Below, piece after piece: positions 57,917-64,000 of a stretch of DNA of 64,000 nucleotides. The DNA comes from Galerina marginata (lineage: Eukaryota > Basidiomycota > Agaricomycetes > Agaricales > Galerinaceae), in the NCBI GenBank assembly GCA_023014335.1, contig JAECYW010000005.1, positions 1,178,001 to 1,242,000 of the forward strand. Direction: 5' to 3'. Position 1 is the stretch's first letter. Each line of letters begins with the position of its first letter. The notes under the pieces are model-generated. The model did no database searches. It was not told the origin of the DNA and saw only the letters and a list, made by a program, of their open reading frames with translations. The position numbers were made by a program, and so were the translations under genes.

Positions 57917-59241
57917 TCAACTTCTCAATGACATTCGTTCGTCAACTTGAGCTCTCGTGGGTATACTGTCAATTGTCCCTTTCTGCTCGACGCACATGCC
58001 TGCAGCCTAATTATTTAAGCGGTAATTCAGCAACTACTCACCAAAGAAAATATTGAGCAGATACTCACATGAACGCATGTCTTCAATATCTGTGCAATAT
58101 CGTGCTCGTTTATCTGACTTCTGACCTCTGAGTTGGCACCCAACTCCATCAAGCCCTGCACGAAGTACCCAGTAAAGCAATCTCCAGCCCCAGTCGTATC
58201 TCGAACATCGCCCAACAACTTTGCTGCCGGCAAGTACAGAAACGACGGCGCCTCATGCTCAGTCTTAGGACGATGGAACCTCGGCACGAACACTAACACG
58301 CCGTCTGCACCCAAGGTACAAACAATATTCGTCGTACTGAACGACGGTTCAGCCGATAAAAGGAAGACAAGCTCCTTCGTAGACACCGAACCTGGAACCT
58401 TCGCCCGCGAACCCGTCGTCGCCTGATACAACTCCCGTGCTTCAGCTTCGTTCACGATCAGCCAATCGACCTTGCCCCACGGAAAGTCGCGTATCTCTGC
58501 GGCGGACGGTAGTGGTGATGGGTTCATTATGACAGTTGCATCTTTGGCGTTCTGTAACGCGTAATGGGTCGAACGGAGGGGGATCTCGTTTTGGAGGAGC
58601 AGATGTGTTGTGCTAGGAAACCAACCATCTCCTTGCTGGGTAAACGATTTCTCGTGCAGTTCGCTGTAGTTTGCACCTGGGAATAGGACTGGATGTTACT
58701 GTGTCAATAAACAAGCAGTGTTCGCGGAAGGAAGGATGAAAATCCTCACTGATGCTATTTTCACCCTCTTCATCAACTTGGATGATCGCCCGACCAGTAG
58801 GTTCCTACACCCAACGTGGAGTAAGCAACGACATCGAGCGTACGACAGTGATAAATGGCTTACCTCTGCGATCAAGATTCCACCAACGTCAATCCCATAA
58901 CTCTCCATCCGATCCCTAATCCATGTGCCATCCTGTCCTATGGATCCATAGAACCGAACGATTCCCCCAGCTCTTGCAATCGCGACGGCCTGATTCGCGC
59001 CTTTGCCTCCCACCCGACTCTCATGCCCACGAGAAGAGAGGGTTTCTCCGGGTCGTACGATATGTTGCACTAACAGAAATAGTCAATTTGGTTTATTTCA
59101 ACACCAAGTAGATAGGTGCACACCATGAAAGTACTCATCGTGGTCTAAGAAGAAAGCTATGAGCGCATCACTGCTAACGAAACAAATGATATACTCACTG
59201 ATAGATCCCCTCACAGTGCAAATGCACTTCCCGTCTGCCAT
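57917..59241 (-). CDS. RBK1: ribokinase (PfkB family), 344 aa
   Basis: Six exons (59241-59199, 59144-59124, 59069-58864, 58804-58750, 58688-58069, 58006-57917) sum to 345 codons. Ribokinase phosphorylates D-ribose with ATP to ribose 5-phosphate in the cytosol, feeding the pentose phosphate pathway. The N-terminal substrate signature ESRVGGKGANQAVAIARAGG and the C-terminal PfkB signature RDTTGAGDCFTGYF, with the catalytic Asp of GAGD, are intact. The lid-region PTGRAIIQVDEEGENSI and MNPSPLP are also ribokinase-like. The length is normal for the family and all splice sites are GT-AG. The MAP kinase and barrel genes next to it suggest no shared pathway. Confidence 0.93.
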
Positions 59242-60016
59242 AGTCAAGAACAAAACGTGGTTGTTAGGTGGATAGAATAGAACCCAATCTCAAAGCTGCA
59301 CGGCCTTTACACGGACTATGTCATCGCAAGATCGCCAAGGCTCGATCACCATCGCTCACACGATCGGTAAATGAAGCATGATACGCATCCCGGACTCGCA
59401 AAATAAGAAGCAGCCACAAGAGAGGAGAAAGACGTGGTATATCCTACATATCGATACAAGACGTGCAATATATAAGCCCGACCTGAAACGCCAGTTCAAG
59501 TAGTATTTTCGCGTGGACAGCAGCAAGACAATTTTTTCGTTCGTGGAGGAGGCAGCTACAAGGAGGAAAAGCAACCAGTCAGCCTATCAGTCCCAAAAGA
59601 GAAGAATTGGGGCATACCAATGTGGGGGATAAGTTTAACAAGTACTTGATGCTTGGAGAGCGAAGACTTTTGATGGATGGAGGGTAAAAACAACAACAGA
59701 TGAGTAACGAAATGGATGGAACAGAGTCGTTAGTTTTGTGCCTAAATGTAATAAATCAATAATCTGCTTTTGTGGGACGGGTGCTGGTCGGTAGTCTGTC
59801 CGTGCGTGTGACAAGAGAAAAGAGAAATTATTAAATACGGAAAAACGAATAGCAAGTGCCAAGAATGGGAAGAAGAAAAGACAAAGAAAGGCGTGAAAGA
59901 GCGTTAAGAGAAAGTAAAACAAAGATTATTTTTTGGGGTAGATGCGGACAGAAAAGCAATTCGGCAGATGATGGATGTGAAATACTCAATATCCCTCCCA
60001 AAACCAAGCAGCCCGC
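59242..60016. other. intergenic region between the ribokinase and zinc-finger genes
   Basis: About 0.77 kb containing the ribokinase promoter and the 3' flank of the upstream zinc-finger gene, both on the minus strand. No additional gene is supported; ORFs here are low-complexity. Confidence 0.5.
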
Positions 60017-62710
60017 TTATTTGTCCATATCAAACAGGTCGTCGTCATCCCGAGTGACCACCGGTCCGCTCAGAGGGCTCAATGGCCCGCCCTGCTGCTG
60101 GTTGTACCGCCCGCCGCTGACGTTCCTCGACAGGCCAGGAGGAGGGCCGGTGGGAGCCGCACCGCGGGTAGCCGCAGAGTAGGACAACCTCGAGAACATG
60201 CTCTCCAGCCCCGTGTTGAATCCACCCTGGGCGGCACCTTGATTAGTCGAAGGCGGCCAGTCGCCATACGACCCGTCGTTGGCCATATTCACAACCGGCG
60301 CGGCACCGGGTGACGACCCTGGTACGAACGAGCCTGAGGTCGGGGGTGACGCCATGTTGGTAAGAGGAGGAAGGGCATGGATTCTGGAGTACCCAGCGGC
60401 CAGACCTTGTGGAAGACTTTGACCTGGCGCATGCTGTTGAAGAGCACGGGCATTCGGAGAAAGCGGGTGTGGGGTCAGTGAAGGATCTTCGACCTGACTG
60501 GCAAGATTAGAGGGTATAGGTCTCGCGGTCTGAGGCTGCTGATGCAAGGTTTGCGTGAGGTCGAAAGGCGACGGCGTCGTCCGATACGTCGTTTGCGTGT
60601 TCCCATGAGTATGTGTGTGGAAGCCTGCCGAAGACGTCGTCGTCGAAGAGGGTAAACCCATCCCTCCAAGAGGTTGAAGATAATTGTTGGCAATGGAGTT
60701 GTTCGGTGCACCAGCAGTCGGGCCAGGGAACAACGGATTACTCGCTCCTCGCAATTGGCGTGCGATACCACCATGACCAAGCTGCGCCTGCTGTGCCTGT
60801 TTCGCCTTCGCGCTCATATAGTGATGATGCAGCCCCGGCAAGAAAGCAGCACTGGCATTACTCGGGCTCATCATCCCCAACGACGACGTCGTACCCGCAC
60901 TGCCCATGCTCATGCTCAAACTCGCCTCGTCTCCGTGAACATGGGCGGCGTATGGATCGAAGCGGGATGTATAGCTCGCTGAGGGTGTTCCGCGATGTGT
61001 TGGTGGCGAGGAGGGCATCGGGTGGGCGGGGGTGTCGGCCCAAATGGATTTAATATCTCCCAACAACGTCGGTGCCGGCACTGAGCGCGAATAACGGTGA
61101 CCCAAACCTGAAGTGCCGTTTCCAGCTGCAGCTGCACCTCCAGTCTCCGTTTCGGTGCCGGCACTTGCTAAAGCGCTGGTTAAATGACTAGGACCGGATT
61201 TTTGACCCGAGTTGCTCCTCGACATCCTGCGGCTCCTCTCTTCGGGTGTAAGTAGGTCGTTCAGGGAGCTCGGCAAGAAATCCTCAAGGTCCTCGTCATC
61301 AACAGCGATTTCCTCTCCTCTCGTCATTTTCCGTGTGTTTCTGGCTCCTCCGAATTCATCGTACTCGATGCTGATGTCGTACTCAGCACGAGCGCCGAGA
61401 CCGTTCATGCCCAGAGAACGTTGTTGAGAAACGGATGACGACAATTGCGAAGTGAGCATTCCGCTGAAGGAATTGTTGCCGACGTTCGGAGACCCGCTCT
61501 CGTCGCCCCAGCCTTTTCGACCACCCATCATCGCCAAACCGCTGCCCAGACTGGCAGCAATACCAGCTGTTGCGTACGAAGGGAAGACACTCTGAGTTCC
61601 GGGAGCGGAAAATGGTGAGGATGACAGGATGCCGGCATTGTTATTTGTCGACGGCGAAGAGCTGATATTGACGCCGTTAATATGTGACTGGCCACGTGGA
61701 GAGGTACCAGGAGAGAAAGCGCCTCCGTTAACGCGCGTAGGAGAAACGGGCTGGCCAGAACGATAATTGGGGGGAGATCCGATAGGGCCGAAGTCGTTGG
61801 AGGCAGAGTTTGTCGATGGACGAGGTGCAGATGGCGGAAGTGATACAGGAACAGCGTTAGTGGCTGTTGATTGATGCTGGGAAACAGATGACGTCTCGGC
61901 GTAGGATGATGGGTCCTTGAAGTTGGAGGCATCGTCGGAATCATCGAGCTGTGATGACGTTTGGGCGGGTGTAGAGTCGTGATGCACACCTTCCATCTCT
62001 TCCAACGGCGCGAAATCGGTGTCCTTTAACGGAGGGGCCGGTGCGGAGGGCGATATCGTGGCTTTTAATGACATGTTCATGAGCGGACGACCTGAAGACG
62101 AGGTGCCAGGAGAGCCGGAATTGACAAGACGTGTAGGAGCGGTGGCCCCGCCTGCCAACAGGGGAAGCCTATTACCGGCGTTGTTGGAACTTGAGGCCAT
62201 CTCCCGCTTGCCGCCACGACCACCGAGCCTGCCTCCCTTGTCCCCCGAGCCACCGGCCGCAGCGGCAGCGGTCTGCGCAGCCTTCTTGTTCTTCCTGTCC
62301 ATCGCCATACTATGGCCGGGAAGGACATGCGCGAGCGCACACTTGTGACCGAATTTGCAGTTGCCCTTGACGAACCAAGTACAGGTCTCCTTCTGTCCTC
62401 CTGGCTCGACGTTGGAATGGGAGAAAGGGCACGAAGATCCGGCAGTGCACCCTCCAACCTTGAAGAATTTACAGGGTACATGAGATAGGTCTTTTGCTAG
62501 ATAAAAAGTCAAAAAAAAACGCAAGATATCAGAAAAGTTGGCTGAATTTGACTGAAGCCATGACGAAACAGAAGACGCACTTTTTGAAGACGTAGCTGCC
62601 TGCTTCTGCTTTGCTCCTCCTCTGTCCATTCGTTCGCCTCGATCTTCTCTGTCACGTTCGCGCTCCCTATCGCGATCTAAATCGTGGGGGCCAGCTGAGT
62701 CGCTAGGCAT
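60017..62710 (-). CDS. CCCH zinc-finger protein (Lee1/Cps3-like), 869 aa
   Basis: Two exons: 62710-62581 and 62496-60017, with an 84-nt intron (GTGCGT...TCTAG); 870 codons including the stop. Near the N terminus two CX7CX5CX3H fingers follow each other: CKFFKVGGCTAGSSCPFSH and CTWFVKGNCKFGHKCALAH. The surrounding SHVPCKFF and LAHVLPGHSM match the fungal Lee1/Cps3 type. The first 35 residues are Asp/Arg-rich. The remaining 700 are Ser/Gly/Asn/Pro-rich and probably disordered, with an acidic patch (AVDDEDLEDFLP) and the C terminus DDDDLFDMDK. RNA binding is the likely role by family; the target is unknown. Reading through the intron would add 28 residues, so the intron call rests on splice-site quality and the loss of an unlikely hydrophobic insert. 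Confidence 0.88.
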   Translation of the reverse strand: MPSDSAGPHDLDRDRERERDREDRGERMDRGGAKQKQAATSSKSASSVSSWLQSNSANFSDILRFFLTFYLAKDLSHVPCKFFKVGGCTAGSSCPFSHSNVEPGGQKETCTWFVKGNCKFGHKCALAHVLPGHSMAMDRKNKKAAQTAAAAAGGSGDKGGRLGGRGGKREMASSSNNAGNRLPLLAGGATAPTRLVNSGSPGTSSSGRPLMNMSLKATISPSAPAPPLKDTDFAPLEEMEGVHHDSTPAQTSSQLDDSDDASNFKDPSSYAETSSVSQHQSTATNAVPVSLPPSAPRPSTNSASNDFGPIGSPPNYRSGQPVSPTRVNGGAFSPGTSPRGQSHINGVNISSSPSTNNNAGILSSSPFSAPGTQSVFPSYATAGIAASLGSGLAMMGGRKGWGDESGSPNVGNNSFSGMLTSQLSSSVSQQRSLGMNGLGARAEYDISIEYDEFGGARNTRKMTRGEEIAVDDEDLEDFLPSSLNDLLTPEERSRRMSRSNSGQKSGPSHLTSALASAGTETETGGAAAAGNGTSGLGHRYSRSVPAPTLLGDIKSIWADTPAHPMPSSPPTHRGTPSASYTSRFDPYAAHVHGDEASLSMSMGSAGTTSSLGMMSPSNASAAFLPGLHHHYMSAKAKQAQQAQLGHGGIARQLRGASNPLFPGPTAGAPNNSIANNYLQPLGGMGLPSSTTTSSAGFHTHTHGNTQTTYRTTPSPFDLTQTLHQQPQTARPIPSNLASQVEDPSLTPHPLSPNARALQQHAPGQSLPQGLAAGYSRIHALPPLTNMASPPTSGSFVPGSSPGAAPVVNMANDGSYGDWPPSTNQGAAQGGFNTGLESMFSRLSYSAATRGAAPTGPPPGLSRNVSGGRYNQQQGGPLSPLSGPVVTRDDDDLFDMDK

Positions 62711-64000
62711 AGTTTCAAGGCTACAGGTATATGGAAGAGAATGGGATAGATGATAGATAAATAGAAAGAGGCAGGACAGGAGGAATTAAGCGTATAATGA
62801 GCAGCAAACTCGTCCAGTTAGAAGCAGGAACGCTGCCAAGAAAAGACCTGCCTGCAAAACTGCCAATTATGCCCACGTGCAATCAATCACGTAAGCTCTT
62901 GCTCTGCCCAGTCGCCATCCTCTCTCTCGTTGACCACCTCAGCCTCACATCGTCCTTGGGCCTATATAAATCGCAGTGGCCGCTGCGCATACGTCAACGA
63001 TTGAATGAAGGCGTTTACCCTTTTATCCCAAGCATCGTGATCCAGTCAAATGGGTAGACCTAGTGACCTTACCCAATCTCCGTTGACCTCTGGACCTCTC
63101 AGCCTCATGCACTCTCCGAGCGCCAGATTTTATTTTTTCTACTACCACTCGTGGGAGCCTGACTTCCTATCGAAATGCTGAAACGGATTTGGCTGGTTTT
63201 TTCCCTGGTCCTTTCCGACTATGCACAAAGGTCTATCTTACCCATATGGTTCCTTCACGCCTAAACGGTTGATCCCAGCAAACAAATCCGGCTAGCATGG
63301 CGTAGCTTAAATCCTACGCAATAAGCCACCATGGCCACTTCCTTGTCATAAGCATCAACAATCTCGGGCGCGCTTGATGTTGACTTCCCAGAAACGCCTT
63401 TGTATTAAAGGTCCATCTCTGCACTTCAGGCTGAGGGTTTCAACAAAGTGCCGTGACTCTGCTCGTCGTTCCAGATAGTCCCAAAGCTTCCCTCGGCGGG
63501 ATGACCCATAAATGCCGGCCCAGTTCAATTCTCAAGCGAGTTGACACGAACTATTCCTGGATGAAGCCCTTCATCTCTTGTCGTCGACGGTGAAAATTCG
63601 CGTCAGCGTCCTGGCACACTGTCGGCGTTTCATGTCACTCTTTAGGAACGACAAGAACGCTGCAGCAATCCGTCTTGAACATCGTATTCGACTTGCATAA
63701 CGCGAAAACAGAACAGCGATCAGGGAAGAAAATCCAATACCACGCGTTTCGATATCTCTGCTCCATCCTGCCTTGCACCCCCACACCCTCCATAATTACA
63801 AACGACAAACAATGCCTTCTATTCTGCTAAATATCGCCCAACATGGACCATTTCTCACATTGGATGACATTTGGTGCGAGATAAGATGCGATGACAATCT
63901 GATAAGACCGCTCGTTATCAGATAACTCCTCGGCCTGTCATTTCCCAAGGTAACCCGTGGCCGCTCTGGAGGCTTCCTCCCTATTTATATCGCAAAAATT
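62711..64000. other. 5' flank of the zinc-finger gene and intergenic DNA to the window end
   Basis: No ORF with a recognisable product is present. A plus-strand TATATAAATCG lies at about 62963 and another TATA-like TATTTATATCG at about 63981, so plus-strand transcription starting near the right edge is possible but its gene would lie outside the window. Confidence 0.45.
63880..63926. promoter_or_regulatory. GATA-motif cluster with a palindrome upstream of a possible promoter
   Basis: GATAAG at 63880 and 63901, TTATCA at 63915 and GATAAC at 63921. The segment TCTGATAA-gaccgctcg-TTATCAGA is an inverted pair with 8-bp arms. A TATA-like sequence follows about 60 bp downstream. The arrangement suits a GATA-family regulator. 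Confidence 0.5.

Noticed and set aside
62497..62580. Reading the zinc-finger gene as a single exon of 897 codons
   Set aside because: The 84-nt segment has good GT-AG sites, stays in frame only by chance, and would insert a hydrophobic stretch (FLTFYL) right before the first finger; the spliced form is preferred.

Overview
This window reads as nuclear DNA of a mushroom-forming basidiomycete (Agaricomycetes-type); the species cannot be named from it. The evidence is short (about 50-85 nt) GT-AG introns in every host gene, a fungal TEY-type MAP kinase, and Ty3/gypsy and Ty1/copia polyproteins of the kinds common in Agaricomycetes. No rRNA, tRNA or CRISPR array is apparent.

Layout. (1) 1-2293: a six-exon hypothetical gene on +. 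(2) 2294-7830: AT-rich intergenic DNA with a 2.2-kb satellite (22 units of 133, 100 or 78 bp) and a dispersed repeat family around it. (3) 7831-52931: one nested transposon stack. A 3'-truncated copia element on - ('Cop1', only its 5' LTR remains at 52568-52931) is split in its gag gene by a gypsy chromovirus on - ('Gyp1', 12177-52067, 402-bp LTRs, 5-bp duplication ACCAG). Gyp1 is split in its third ORF by a second gypsy element on + ('Gyp2', 15182-35748, 1281-bp LTRs differing at about four sites). (4) 52932-64000: host euchromatin with a MAP kinase (one-base frameshift), a divergently transcribed tandem dimeric alpha/beta-barrel protein, a ribokinase and a CCCH zinc-finger protein.

The retrotransposons carry DNA-transposon passengers: a TA-flanked foldback element (9826-11003), a 0.94-kb TIR element (20822-21764), a hAT-like element with 8-bp duplication (25724-26697) that holds a second hAT-like MITE (25902-26221), a long-TIR TA element (27271-28045) and a 4.4-kb long-TIR element (47180-51550).

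The most unusual feature is an element family at seven loci, called 'HL' here (8768-9161, 13841-15088, 17853-19113, 21807-23450, 30598-30963, 35772-36742, 43203-44441). Copies lack a target duplication. They carry one terminal hairpin, a subterminal hairpin about 11-13 nt from the other end, and asymmetrical inverted repeats that covary between copies. They always lie in the same orientation relative to the interrupted retrotransposon ORF, and computationally deleting them restores the frame at four loci. This resembles Helentron/Helitron-type non-autonomous elements. Gyp2 lacks its reverse-transcriptase core, yet its LTRs are almost identical. That suggests a defective, passenger-carrying retrotransposon moved in trans by a relative.
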